A stretch of 64,000 bases of DNA from SZAS-103 sp964449135. Lineage in GTDB: Bacteria > Pseudomonadota > Gammaproteobacteria > Xanthomonadales > Xanthomonadaceae. The DNA lies in contig CAYUXZ010000007.1 of NCBI GenBank assembly GCA_964449135.1, forward strand, positions 8,976 through 72,975. Direction: 5' to 3'. The notes beneath the pieces are model-generated. The model made no database searches. It was given only the letters and a program-made list of their open reading frames with translations, and was not told where the DNA came from. Position 1 is the first letter of the stretch. Each line of letters opens with the position of its first letter. The position numbers were made by a program, and so were the translations under genes. Shown piece after piece: positions 12,207-22,812 of the stretch.

Positions 12207-12788
12207 TTATTTGTATCTATTCGTTTTCTTGCCGATGAACAATCGCATCAGCGGTGAAATCAAGATTGCGACAAGAAAATACAATATACGACCTAACAGC
12301 TTCGATCCGAACATGTACTCGACACGTGCATATTCTCGGAAGGCTGAAGCCAGCCCAAGAAAACCTGCCTTGAGATACAGCTTGCGCGCGTTTGGAATGT
12401 CTGGCGGGTCAGAGTATTTCTCGTGAATTCTCGCAAGGGTCATGTAGCTAATTGCTTTTGTGCGTGGGGCCAAGACAAGGAGTTGCTCGCAATAGCTCAT
12501 TGCTTTGGCGACATTTTGTCTGCCACCCTTGCGAAGTAAGACGCGAGCCGCGCCAAGTTGTGCTTCCGCATATTTGCACTTCTCGCGTGCTTTTTCGTAA
12601 GCATCCAAGGCCTTATCCAAATCTCTGTCTAAGCCGTCTCCACCATATTCATATACACCGCCAGCTATGTAGTAGCCGGATGCGTCTCCATCACTGATCA
12701 GTTGATTCGCCGCGGCGAGCGCATCCCGCATCTTGCGCTCGTTGTAGAGCCGAGCTGCCTTGGAATATTGAACGGGAAGGTTCGCCAT
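12207..12788 (-). CDS. Sel1/TPR-type repeat protein with C-terminal membrane helix, AT-rich
   Basis: A 193-residue protein made of Sel1-like helical repeats (YYIAGGVYEYGGDGLDRDLDKALDAYEKA and YMTLARIHEKY are typical pieces, shown here only to mark their positions near residues 40-65 and 116-126), ending in a hydrophobic helix at about 166-186 and a basic tail (GKKTNRYK). Its codon use is clearly AT-richer than all neighbours (many AAA, ATT and TTT codons), which suggests recent acquisition. It sits alone between the TPR gene and the large glycosyltransferase. No attC, insertion sequence or target duplication was found around it. The function is unknown; Sel1 repeats usually mediate protein contacts. 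Confidence 0.75.
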   Translation of the reverse strand: MANLPVQYSKAARLYNERKMRDALAAANQLISDGDASGYYIAGGVYEYGGDGLDRDLDKALDAYEKAREKCKYAEAQLGAARVLLRKGGRQNVAKAMSYCEQLLVLAPRTKAISYMTLARIHEKYSDPPDIPNARKLYLKAGFLGLASAFREYARVEYMFGSKLLGRILYFLVAILISPLMRLFIGKKTNRYK

Positions 12789-12842
12789 CGCATACGATCT
12801 TAAAGTGGATGAGTACGTTTAACTGACGAATCGAGGCGTCAC

Positions 12843-15800
12843 TTACCCAAGCACGCGCCGCAGCGCCTCGCGCGCGGCGTCGAACGAGAAATGCCGTTCG
12901 ACGTTTTCCACGCCATGCGCGGCGAGTGTCTCCCACAGCTCGCGGTCGTCGTACAGGCGCAGCACCGCATCGGCGAATGCGGGCGCATCCGCGGCTTCGA
13001 GTACGTCCACGCCGTCCTGCAGCTGCATGCCTTCGACCGCGACGGACGTAGCGACAACCGGCTGGCCGTGCGCCATGCTCAGGTTCACCTTGCCCTTGAC
13101 GCCGGCGCCGTAGCGCAGCGGCGCGAGGCCGATCCGGCAGCCGTCCATGTACGAATCGAGGTCGGGCACGTGGCCGTGCACGCGCACGCCGGGTAGCGCG
13201 GCGAGTTCGCGCACCGCGTCGGTGACGTCGCTGCCGATCAGATGCAGTTCGATGTCCTCGCGCTGAGCGCGGACCAGCGGGAAGATCTCGCGCGCCATCC
13301 ACACGGCGGCGTCCACGTTCGGCGGATGGCGGAAGCCGCCGACGAAGACGAGGTCGCGGCGTTCCTCGAAGCCGGCGCGGTCGGCCTTCACGCGATGCAC
13401 GTTCGAGAGCACCTCGACCGAGGCGCCCGGCACCTCGCTCGCCAGCAGTTCCTTTTCGACAGGGCTGACGACAAGGGTGAGGTCGGATTCGCGGACCAGC
13501 TTCAGTTCGCGTTCGCGGGTCTGCTCCGCGGTCTTCGCGATTCCGGCATCGTCCGCGTGCTCGGCTTCGCGCAGCTCGCGCAGGAAGTGCAGGTCCACGG
13601 TGTCGAACACGAAGCGCGCCTTCGGTGCGTGCCGGCGTGCGAGCGCGAGGTAGTTGCCGGCGACGTAGTGGCGGCTGGCGATGATGGTGTCGAACTGCGC
13701 GGCGTGCTCGGCGAACCAGCCGGGCACGTCGCGGATCCACGGATTCCACCAGGCCTGCACGCCGAGCTGCTGCAGGGCCTCGGTGTAGCGGCCATCGTGC
13801 AGCAGGTTGTCGGCGAAGAAGCTCACCGCGCAGCCTTCCTCGCGCAGCAGCGTCAGCAGGTTCAGCATTCGCAGCGAGCCCGAATCGCGGTCGGGCATCG
13901 GCGTGCAGGCGTCGATCACCAGCACGCGCTTCGTCGCACGGTGCTCGCTGGAGATCCAGATATCGGCGTCCGGCGCGGGATACGACGCGAGTTTTTCCTT
14001 CCATCGTTCGAGGAACTTCTCGCGATTGATCGCCTGGTTCGCCTTGATGCCGGAGCTTTCGTCGGTTCCCGAAGTGATTCCCTCGAAATGCACGACGGCC
14101 GACGCCGGCTGGTAGAGCACCTTCAATCCCTGTTCGCGCACCTTCATCGCGAGGTCGGTGTCCTCGTAGTACGCGGGCGCATAGTGCGCATCGAAGCCGT
14201 CGAGCTGCTCGAACAGCGCGCGCGGCAGCGCGATCGCAGCGCCCGAGCAGTAATCGGCTTCGCGCAGGTGGTTGTACGGCGGCGCAGCCGGGTCCTCGAA
14301 GCGCCCGTAGTTCCAGCCCGATCCGTCGTTGAAGACGATGCCGCCGGCTTCCTGCAGGCGACCGTCGGGGTACACCAGCTTCGCACCCACCAGGCCCGCA
14401 TCGGGTTGCATGTCGAAGGTGCGGATCAGTGCGTCCAGCCAACCGGCCTGTACCGCGGTGTCGTTGTTGAGAAACACGATGTAATCGCCGCGTGCAAGCG
14501 CTGCGCCCGCGTTGCAGGTTCCGATGAAGCCCAGATTTTCCGCATTGCGATGCACGCGGATGCCTTCGATCTCGGCGAGCCGCTGCTCGGTTTCGTCGGA
14601 CGAGGCATCGTCCACGACGATCACCTCGAACGGGGTCGCATCGCCGCTGGCCGCGAGCGCGCGCAGGCAGGTCAGCGTGTGATCGAAATGATTGAATGCT
14701 GGCACCACGATGCTCGCGACGGGATTCTCCGCGCGCGGCACGGCGAACGGCGCGAACGGCGTGTTTTCCGGCAGCCACGGCGCGGGCGCGGTGACGTCGG
14801 CGGGGCCGCGCAATTCCTGACCGATGCGCTGCACGGTCGCGGCGAGGCCGCGCCGGTGCAGGCTGGACTGCGTGCGCGCGAGCGCATTGCCGGATCGCTT
14901 GAAGAAGAATTGCAACCGCGCGAACGCGCCGGAAACGCCGCGACGCAGCCAACGGAACGGCTTGGTGATTTGCCACGAGAAACTGCCGAGCAATTGCGTG
15001 CGTTCCGCGTCGAGCCGGTCGCGCTGTTCGATCGCGACGTCGCGCTGGCGTTGCAGGTCGGCGGTGTCGCGTTCGTAGAGGACGTGCGCTTCGTCGAGCT
15101 TGCCTTGCAGCTTCGACGCGTGGTCAGCGAGTTGTTCGGCCTCCTGGTGGAGCTGCGTCACCGTCGCTTGCGTGCTACGCAGCTGGCGGTCGAGGTCATG
15201 GCCCCATTCGCCGCGACGTTCGATCTCGACCTGCTGCGCGGACACGGTGCCGGACTGCGCCGCGAATTGCGCGCGCGCGTTCGCGGCGTCGAGCTCCGCG
15301 ACGAGCGCGCGCATGCGGTCGGGATTCGCGAGCGGCACGACCAGCGGATTCGTCGCAAGCGCGGGCAGGGCCTCGCGCCAGCGCGTCGCCATCTGCGCGA
15401 GGGTCGGCAGCGGCGGCGGGCGTTGCGCGAACAGCGGCGCGCGGTCGGCGCGCAGTTCGCGCAGCCGCTGCGCGATCGCTTGCGCATCCGGCGCGACCAG
15501 CAGGCCGTCAACGCCCTCGCTGATGCGGCGCGCGAGGCTGCCGATGCGCGTGGCGAGCACCGGCAGGCCCAGCGACCAGAGCTCGCTGAGCGTGTAGCTC
15601 CAGGTTTCGCTGACGGATGCGGGGATCAGGGCGAGGTCGGGTCTGATTCGCGCAATCTGCGCCGGCAGTTCGTCGTGCGCGTAGTCCATGCAGACGTGCA
15701 CCCGATCGTCGCCGAACCAGCGCATCGCGGTCGCGCCCGCGCCGAGCAACACGAGTTCGACGCCGTCGGGCAGGATCGGCAGCAGCGCATCGAGCAGGCG

Positions 15801-17189
15801 CTCGCCCTTGCCGCCCTGCACGCGGCCGAGCACCAGCACGCGCAGCGGGTGCGACGAATCGGTCGCAACGCTCGGCGCAGTCGGCGCGTTCGGCCATTCG
15901 GCAAAACCGTGCGCGATCACGCGCCAGTCCAGGTGTTCGAGCTTGGGCGAGATCCGGCGCTGGTTCGCGACGACCCAGGCGCCCGGTGCGACCATCGTCG
16001 CGCGCGCGGCGTACAGCGCCTCGACGTACGCATTGCGCAGTTCGATCCAGTGCGCGGATTCGCGCGGCGCAAGCGGCGAGGATGGTTCCTGCCGCGGCGC
16101 CGCGATTCGCAGCGCCTCGTCGCTCCAGTCCGCGGCCGCGTCGTCGAAATCCGCGTGCAGCGTTGGCCACAGCGGATAGTAGTCGTGCGCGCAGACCGCG
16201 GTCGGCAGCCCCGTGCGCAGGACATCGAGGCTGTGGCCGATCAGCGAGGACACCAGCACCGCGCGCACGTTCCACTCGGAGCGGACCTGCGCGAGGATCG
16301 CCGCGTATTCCGGCGAACGCAGCGCGGTGTCGGCGATCGTCTGCGCGAGCGGCCAGACGCGCAGCGGCGGCGCGTCGAGGTCGTGATGCAGGGCGAATTC
16401 GACGCCGTGGATCTTCGATGACGAATCGCCGCGTGCGACCAGGACGAGATGCGCGCGGTCGCGGTCGGCCTGCATCAGGTCGCGCACGAAGCGCTCCGCG
16501 CCGCCGCCCCAGCCGTGCAGCACGTGCAGCACGACGGGTTTCGCGCCCGGATCGAAGCCGCGCGCGTTCGCCAAGGCCGCGAACCGCGCGCGCAGCACGC
16601 GCACCGGCAACGGAGTCTCGTCGGGGAAGCCATCCGCGCGCGGCGCCGGCGCGTACAGGTCGCCGAGCACGCAACCGTTCAGCGCTTCGGGCAGCGTGGC
16701 ATCGCGCACCTTGCCCGCGTCGCTGAGCGCGGTGCGACGCCAGTAGCTCAGGCCCGGCGACCAGTGATCGCAGGGAAACAGCGCGTGCTCGCCCCAGGCG
16801 CGGCAGATCGCGATGCAGCGATCCGCGGATTCCGCGTTCGCGCCGGGGAATGCATCGAGCGCGGGCACTGCGCCGCCGAGCGCCGACAACACCGCGACGC
16901 GGCTGTGCACCGCGGCGGTTTCGACAAGCCGCCGCCAGCCGTCGCCGTTCACGCGCGTGTCGAGATGCGCGAACACGATGTCGTGGTTGAGGTTGGCTTC
17001 CGCGATCGCGTGCAGCGCCGACAACGGATCGCCGGCGCATTCGATCCAGCCCGCGCCCGAGCCTGTTGAAGGCGCGGCCACCACGATCCGCACGCCCGCG
17101 GGCAGCACCGCACGCCACGCGGCGATGCGTTCGGGCGATGGGGCGGCCGTGCTCCACAGGCACAGGACGGGTTCAGGCGTCGAATTCAT
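12843..17189 (-). CDS. Large three-domain glycosyltransferase (GT4-like, GT2, GT4-like)
   Basis: A 1448-residue cytoplasmic glycosyltransferase. A GT4-like domain (about residues 215-600) has VLHGWGGGAERFVRD and the C-terminal SETWSYTLSELWSLGLPV segment. A coiled coil follows (about 630-745), ending in FSWQITKPFRWL, a motif common just before surface-polysaccharide transferase domains. A GT2 domain (about 825-1060) has VPAFNHFDHTLTCLRAL, VVDDASSD and FLNNDT. A second GT4-like domain (about 1105-1448) has VLVIDACTPMPDRDSGS and ends ALRRVLG. Such fusions assemble O-antigen or other surface glycans; the acceptor and sugars cannot be read from sequence. The gene is a monocistron, divergent from mrcB. 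Confidence 0.85.
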   Translation of the reverse strand: MNSTPEPVLCLWSTAAPSPERIAAWRAVLPAGVRIVVAAPSTGSGAGWIECAGDPLSALHAIAEANLNHDIVFAHLDTRVNGDGWRRLVETAAVHSRVAVLSALGGAVPALDAFPGANAESADRCIAICRAWGEHALFPCDHWSPGLSYWRRTALSDAGKVRDATLPEALNGCVLGDLYAPAPRADGFPDETPLPVRVLRARFAALANARGFDPGAKPVVLHVLHGWGGGAERFVRDLMQADRDRAHLVLVARGDSSSKIHGVEFALHHDLDAPPLRVWPLAQTIADTALRSPEYAAILAQVRSEWNVRAVLVSSLIGHSLDVLRTGLPTAVCAHDYYPLWPTLHADFDDAAADWSDEALRIAAPRQEPSSPLAPRESAHWIELRNAYVEALYAARATMVAPGAWVVANQRRISPKLEHLDWRVIAHGFAEWPNAPTAPSVATDSSHPLRVLVLGRVQGGKGERLLDALLPILPDGVELVLLGAGATAMRWFGDDRVHVCMDYAHDELPAQIARIRPDLALIPASVSETWSYTLSELWSLGLPVLATRIGSLARRISEGVDGLLVAPDAQAIAQRLRELRADRAPLFAQRPPPLPTLAQMATRWREALPALATNPLVVPLANPDRMRALVAELDAANARAQFAAQSGTVSAQQVEIERRGEWGHDLDRQLRSTQATVTQLHQEAEQLADHASKLQGKLDEAHVLYERDTADLQRQRDVAIEQRDRLDAERTQLLGSFSWQITKPFRWLRRGVSGAFARLQFFFKRSGNALARTQSSLHRRGLAATVQRIGQELRGPADVTAPAPWLPENTPFAPFAVPRAENPVASIVVPAFNHFDHTLTCLRALAASGDATPFEVIVVDDASSDETEQRLAEIEGIRVHRNAENLGFIGTCNAGAALARGDYIVFLNNDTAVQAGWLDALIRTFDMQPDAGLVGAKLVYPDGRLQEAGGIVFNDGSGWNYGRFEDPAAPPYNHLREADYCSGAAIALPRALFEQLDGFDAHYAPAYYEDTDLAMKVREQGLKVLYQPASAVVHFEGITSGTDESSGIKANQAINREKFLERWKEKLASYPAPDADIWISSEHRATKRVLVIDACTPMPDRDSGSLRMLNLLTLLREEGCAVSFFADNLLHDGRYTEALQQLGVQAWWNPWIRDVPGWFAEHAAQFDTIIASRHYVAGNYLALARRHAPKARFVFDTVDLHFLRELREAEHADDAGIAKTAEQTRERELKLVRESDLTLVVSPVEKELLASEVPGASVEVLSNVHRVKADRAGFEERRDLVFVGGFRHPPNVDAAVWMAREIFPLVRAQREDIELHLIGSDVTDAVRELAALPGVRVHGHVPDLDSYMDGCRIGLAPLRYGAGVKGKVNLSMAHGQPVVATSVAVEGMQLQDGVDVLEAADAPAFADAVLRLYDDRELWETLAAHGVENVERHFSFDAAREALRRVLG

Positions 17190-17292
17190 TCGCGGGCCGA
17201 CGGGGGATTCGGAAGGGCTAGATTAACGTGCGATCCGCCGCTGCGACAGGCAGCAGATGCGGCGCCGGACGCGATAAACTGCGCGGCGGCAG

Positions 17293-17439
17293 GGGAATCT
17301 CCGAAAAATTTCGGAGATTCCCGCGGTGCATGGATGCACCGCCGCGGACAACGACGCAAGTCGTTGATCCACGGGCATCGAGTCCGGACCTGTGCCGGAC
17401 TCGATGCCTCTGAACAAGTACAGGACGGACTTGTTCAGA
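17293..17439 (+). repeat. Five-hairpin composite repeat element, copy 2
   Basis: Second copy of the element at 7629-7771, same order and orientation, in the divergent gap between the glycosyltransferase and mrcB. H1 at 17293-17322 has a 14-bp stem (GGGAATCTCCGAAA) unrelated to H1 of copy 1. H2 at 17323-17342 keeps the same stem with loop TGGA. H3 at about 17346-17370 has a bulged stem and a GCAA loop. H4 at 17375-17407 has a 13-bp stem and loop ACCTGTG identical to copy 1. H5 at 17409-17439 has an 11-bp stem and loop ACAGGACGG. H5 ends 19 bases before the mrcB ATG and about 10 bases before its GGAG ribosome-binding site, so a transcript starting upstream would carry the hairpins as its leader. 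Confidence 0.85.
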
Positions 17440-17458
17440 TCATTCCACTGGAGATGCG

Positions 17459-19933
17459 ATGGGCCGCCGCGACGACGATTTCGACGACGACGAACAGGAT
17501 GACGACGAACGCGACGACGACGCGCCGCGGCATCCATGGCTTCGCCGGATCTTTTATCTGTTTCTCGCCGGTTTCGGACTGCTGCTTGGCATCCTGATCC
17601 CGTACGTGTGGGTGCTCGACGGACAGGTCCGCGAATCCTTCGGCCAGTTGCAGTGGCAGGTGCCGACCACGGTCTATGCGCAACCGCTGCACCTGTCGCC
17701 CGGAACGCGAATGGACGCGGCGACGCTGGAGCTCGAGCTCGGCGCATCACTGTACCGCAACGACGGCATCGGCGCGAATCCGGGCACCTATCGTGTGGAT
17801 GGCGACCGCTTCCGGATCGCCAGCCGCGGATTCGTCGACATCGGCGAAGTGGTTCCACCTTTGACGATCGACGTGTTGCTCGGCGATCGTCGCGTGGTCG
17901 CGATCAAGGACGCCAACGGCAAGCCCTTGCAGGTCGCCACGTTCGATCCGGCGCGGATCGCCGCGCTGTACGGATCCAGCCAGGAGGAACGCCAGCTCGT
18001 GCGTGCCGCCGACGTCCCGCCGCTGCTGGTCGCGGGCCTGCAGGCGGTCGAGGACCGCGACTTCAAGAGCCACCACGGCATCGACGTGTTCGGCATCCTG
18101 CGCGCGATGTGGGTCAATGCGCGCGAGGGCGAGCTGCGCCAGGGCGGCAGCACGCTGACCCAGCAGCTCGTGCGCGGCCTGTTCTTCGACAACCGGCGCA
18201 GCCTGCGACGCAAGGTCAACGAGGCGCTGTACGCGATCATCATCGAGGCGCGCTTCGACAAGCAGACCATCCTCGAGGCCTATCTCAACCAGGTCTATCT
18301 CGGGCAGATGGGCAACGAGTCCATCCACGGCGTCGCCGCAGCCTCGCAGTTCTGGTTCGGCAAGCCGCTGTCGGCCTTGCAGACGCAGGACATCGCGCTG
18401 CTGATCGGCATGATCAAGGGCCCGTCGTACTACGATCCGCGCCGTTATCCCGACCGCGCGATGCTGCGGCGGAACGTGGTGCTCGGCGAATTCGTCGAGA
18501 CCGGATTGATCAACGCCGACGCCGCCAAGGCCGCGACCGACGCGCCGCTGGGCATCAGCGCACGCCCGGGCATCGTCACCAACCGTTATCCCGCGTTCGT
18601 CGATCTCGTGCGGCGGCAACTGCAGACAGACTATCCCGCCGACAGCCTGAAAGGCGCGGGCATGGTGATCCACAGCACGCTCGATCCGGCAGCGCAGGTG
18701 TATGCCGAGCAGTCGCTGCAGGACGCGATCGACAAGCTGCAGAAGAAAAAGACCGTGACGCTTGAGGGCGGCGTGGTCGTGACCGACGTGAAGGACGGCG
18801 ACGTGCTCGCGGTCGTCGGCAGCCGCGACGTCGCGCAGCCGGGTTTCAACCGTGCGCTCGATGCACAACGTCCGATCGGTTCACTGATCAAGCCGTTCGT
18901 GTATCTGCTCGCGCTCGCGCAGCCGGGCAAGTATTCGCTGGCGACGACGCTCGACGATTCCGACGTCACGGTGACGCTCGGCAACGGCCGCAGCTGGTCG
19001 CCGTCGAACTCCGACGGCCGCAGCCACGACGGCGTGCGACTGATCGATGCGCTCGCGATGTCGTACAACCACGCGACCGTGCGCGTGGGCATGGACGTGG
19101 GCACAGAGCGCATCGCGAAGATCGCCAAGGCGCTCGCCGGCATTGATGCCGAGCCGAATCCCTCGCTGATCCTCGGCGCGACCGACCAGACGCCGTTCGC
19201 GATGGCGCAGCTCTACCAGTTCCTCGCCTCGGGCGGGCAGGTGCAGCCGTTGCACGCGGTACGCGGCGTGATCGACGCGCACGGCGCGCTGCTCAAGCGC
19301 TACGACAGCCAGGCGCCGGTCGCGCAGCCCGGCGATGCGCTTGCGGCGCGGCTGGTCACGCTGGCTATGCAGCAGGTCGTCTATGCCGGCACCGCGGCCG
19401 GTTTGCAGCGCGATGGCCTCGGTTATTTGCAAGCCGCGGGCAAGACCGGAACGAGCAACGACAGCCGCGACAGCTGGTTCGGCGGATTCACCGGAAGCCA
19501 TCTCGCGGTGGTCTGGGTCGGCAACGACGCGAATGAGGAAACCGGCCTGTACGGTGCGACCGGTGCGATGCGCGTGTGGTCGGGTCTGTTCAGGAAATTG
19601 CCGAGCGCTCCGCTCGCAGTGGGCGGGCAGGGCATGGAATGGGCGTGGGTGAGTCCGGTGCAACTCGCGGGCGTGGATCAATCCTGCCCCGGCGCGCGCC
19701 ACTTCGCGTTCGTCGCCGGGTTTGCGCCGACGCCGCTGCCATCCTGCGACACGACCGCGAGTCCGACCGACGAACAGGGCTGGATCCGCGTGCCCAGCGC
19801 CGACGACGCGAACCCCGAACTCGGCAATCCGCCGCCGGGCGGCGATCAGAATGCCCCGCCGCCATCGCAGCCGCCGGCGCCGCGACCGCCGCCGGCGACA
19901 CAGCCTGCGCCTGCGACCTCGGACAAGCATTGA
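17459..19933 (+). CDS. mrcB: Penicillin-binding protein 1B, bifunctional transglycosylase/transpeptidase
   Basis: An 824-residue class A PBP that polymerises and cross-links peptidoglycan from lipid II in the periplasm. After an acidic cytoplasmic tail (DDDFDDDEQDDD) comes a membrane helix at about 29-53 and the UB2H-like region. The GT51 domain has AVEDRDFKSHHGID near 196-210 and GGSTLTQQLVRG near 230. The transpeptidase has the active serine in GSLIKP near 474, SYN near 533 and KTGTS near 661. The C-terminus is very proline-rich. The ATG at 17459 has GGAG five bases upstream. The five-hairpin element lies directly before it. The stop overlaps the next start as TGATG. Confidence 0.94.
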   Translation: MGRRDDDFDDDEQDDDERDDDAPRHPWLRRIFYLFLAGFGLLLGILIPYVWVLDGQVRESFGQLQWQVPTTVYAQPLHLSPGTRMDAATLELELGASLYRNDGIGANPGTYRVDGDRFRIASRGFVDIGEVVPPLTIDVLLGDRRVVAIKDANGKPLQVATFDPARIAALYGSSQEERQLVRAADVPPLLVAGLQAVEDRDFKSHHGIDVFGILRAMWVNAREGELRQGGSTLTQQLVRGLFFDNRRSLRRKVNEALYAIIIEARFDKQTILEAYLNQVYLGQMGNESIHGVAAASQFWFGKPLSALQTQDIALLIGMIKGPSYYDPRRYPDRAMLRRNVVLGEFVETGLINADAAKAATDAPLGISARPGIVTNRYPAFVDLVRRQLQTDYPADSLKGAGMVIHSTLDPAAQVYAEQSLQDAIDKLQKKKTVTLEGGVVVTDVKDGDVLAVVGSRDVAQPGFNRALDAQRPIGSLIKPFVYLLALAQPGKYSLATTLDDSDVTVTLGNGRSWSPSNSDGRSHDGVRLIDALAMSYNHATVRVGMDVGTERIAKIAKALAGIDAEPNPSLILGATDQTPFAMAQLYQFLASGGQVQPLHAVRGVIDAHGALLKRYDSQAPVAQPGDALAARLVTLAMQQVVYAGTAAGLQRDGLGYLQAAGKTGTSNDSRDSWFGGFTGSHLAVVWVGNDANEETGLYGATGAMRVWSGLFRKLPSAPLAVGGQGMEWAWVSPVQLAGVDQSCPGARHFAFVAGFAPTPLPSCDTTASPTDEQGWIRVPSADDANPELGNPPPGGDQNAPPPSQPPAPRPPPATQPAPATSDKH

Positions 19934-20460
19934 TGGATCGTTTCGCAATACGCCATGTCCGCGCGATCGCTTGCGTGTTGGCGTTGGCCTGCGCCGCCTG
20001 CGCGCCCGACGCGCCGCCTCCCGTCGCGCGGCCGGCGATGCCGACGCCGCAGGAATTGCTCGCGCAGGTGCGCGCAGCGGGCGTGGACGCGCATTCGCTG
20101 GACGTCGTGCCGCTGCGCGATCCGCAGGTCGAGGATCTGCGCGCGCGCGCCGCGAAGCTCGAAGCGCAGGGCGATTACGCCGGCGCCGCGCAGGCGATCG
20201 TGCAGGCCATCGCGTTGTCGCCGACCGATCCGGAACTGACGCAGCAGGCGGCCGAATACGCGCTCGCGCAGAGCGACTGGGCGCGGGCGGAACTGCTCGC
20301 GCAGCAGTCGTACGAACGCGGGCCGAAGGTCGGCTCGTTGTGCCGGCGCAACTGGACGACGTTGCGATTGGCGAAGCTCGCGCGCGGCGATGCGGCTGGC
20401 GCGCAGAATGCGACATCGCAAATCGCTACGTGCACGGTCGCGCCGCCGGTGCGAATGTAA
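19933..20460 (+). CDS. TPR-containing putative lipoprotein coupled to mrcB
   Basis: A 175-residue protein with a signal peptide rich in Ala and Cys (IACVLALACAACAPDAPPP). Two cysteines are candidate lipidation sites, though neither fits the lipobox perfectly. A proline spacer is followed by TPR-like helices (KLEAQGDYAGAAQAIVQAI, then ALSPTDPELTQQAAEYAL) at about 75-125. Its ATG shares a base with the mrcB stop, implying translational coupling. Outer-membrane lipoproteins that activate class A PBPs (LpoA, LpoB) are known in gammaproteobacteria, and LpoA has TPR-like repeats. A role as a PBP1b partner is therefore an inference from position and architecture, not from sequence identity. Confidence 0.7.
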   Translation: MDRFAIRHVRAIACVLALACAACAPDAPPPVARPAMPTPQELLAQVRAAGVDAHSLDVVPLRDPQVEDLRARAAKLEAQGDYAGAAQAIVQAIALSPTDPELTQQAAEYALAQSDWARAELLAQQSYERGPKVGSLCRRNWTTLRLAKLARGDAAGAQNATSQIATCTVAPPVRM

Positions 20461-20464
20461 GCAC

Positions 20465-22416
<1,952 letters not shown>

Positions 22417-22420
<4 letters not shown>

Positions 22421-22812
22421 GCGACAAACCCCGCGTACACGCCATCGGTGGCATTTTCTTCAAGTCACGCGACCCGAAGGCGCTCTCCGATTGGTATCGC
22501 GAGCACCTCGGCTTCGACGTCTCCAAATGGGGCGGCGCGAAGTTCCCGTGGAAGCGCGCCGACGGCGGTGGCGAAGGCTGCACGGTGTGGACGCCGTTCG
22601 CGCATGACTCCAAATACTTCGAGCCCAGCGACAAGCCCTTCATGCTGAACCTGTGCGTGGACGATCTGGACGCGACGCTCGCGGCGCTGCGCGCGGAAGG
22701 TTGCAACGTGCTTGACCGCCGCGAAGACGGCGACTACGGCAAGTTCGGCTACGTGGTCGATCCGGAAGGCCACCTGCTCGAACTCTGGCAGCCGGCCGCG
22801 AAGGACGCATGA
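22417..22812 (+). CDS. VOC (glyoxalase/bleomycin-resistance fold) family protein
   Basis: A 131-residue single-domain vicinal-oxygen-chelate protein. IGGIFFKSRDPKALSDWY and EHLGF near the N-terminus and GYVVDPEGHLLELW at the C-terminus are hallmark VOC segments; the final Glu and an N-terminal His are plausible metal ligands. The ATG at 22417 overlaps the yoaA stop and follows AGGAGGA. Its own stop overlaps the tsaB start as ATGA, so the three genes form a coupled unit. Substrates range widely in this fold (methylglyoxal adducts, antibiotics, aromatic diols), so the reaction cannot be assigned. Confidence 0.85.

Noticed and set aside
13242..16421. A 1059-codon open frame on the + strand, antisense to the large glycosyltransferase.
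   Set aside because: It is the GC-rich shadow of a gene with clear domains on the other strand; its translation is Arg/His/Ala-rich, has no fold and lacks a ribosome-binding site. The same applies to antisense frames at 837-3164, 5583-7688, 8102-10501, 30162-32267 and 59933-61717.
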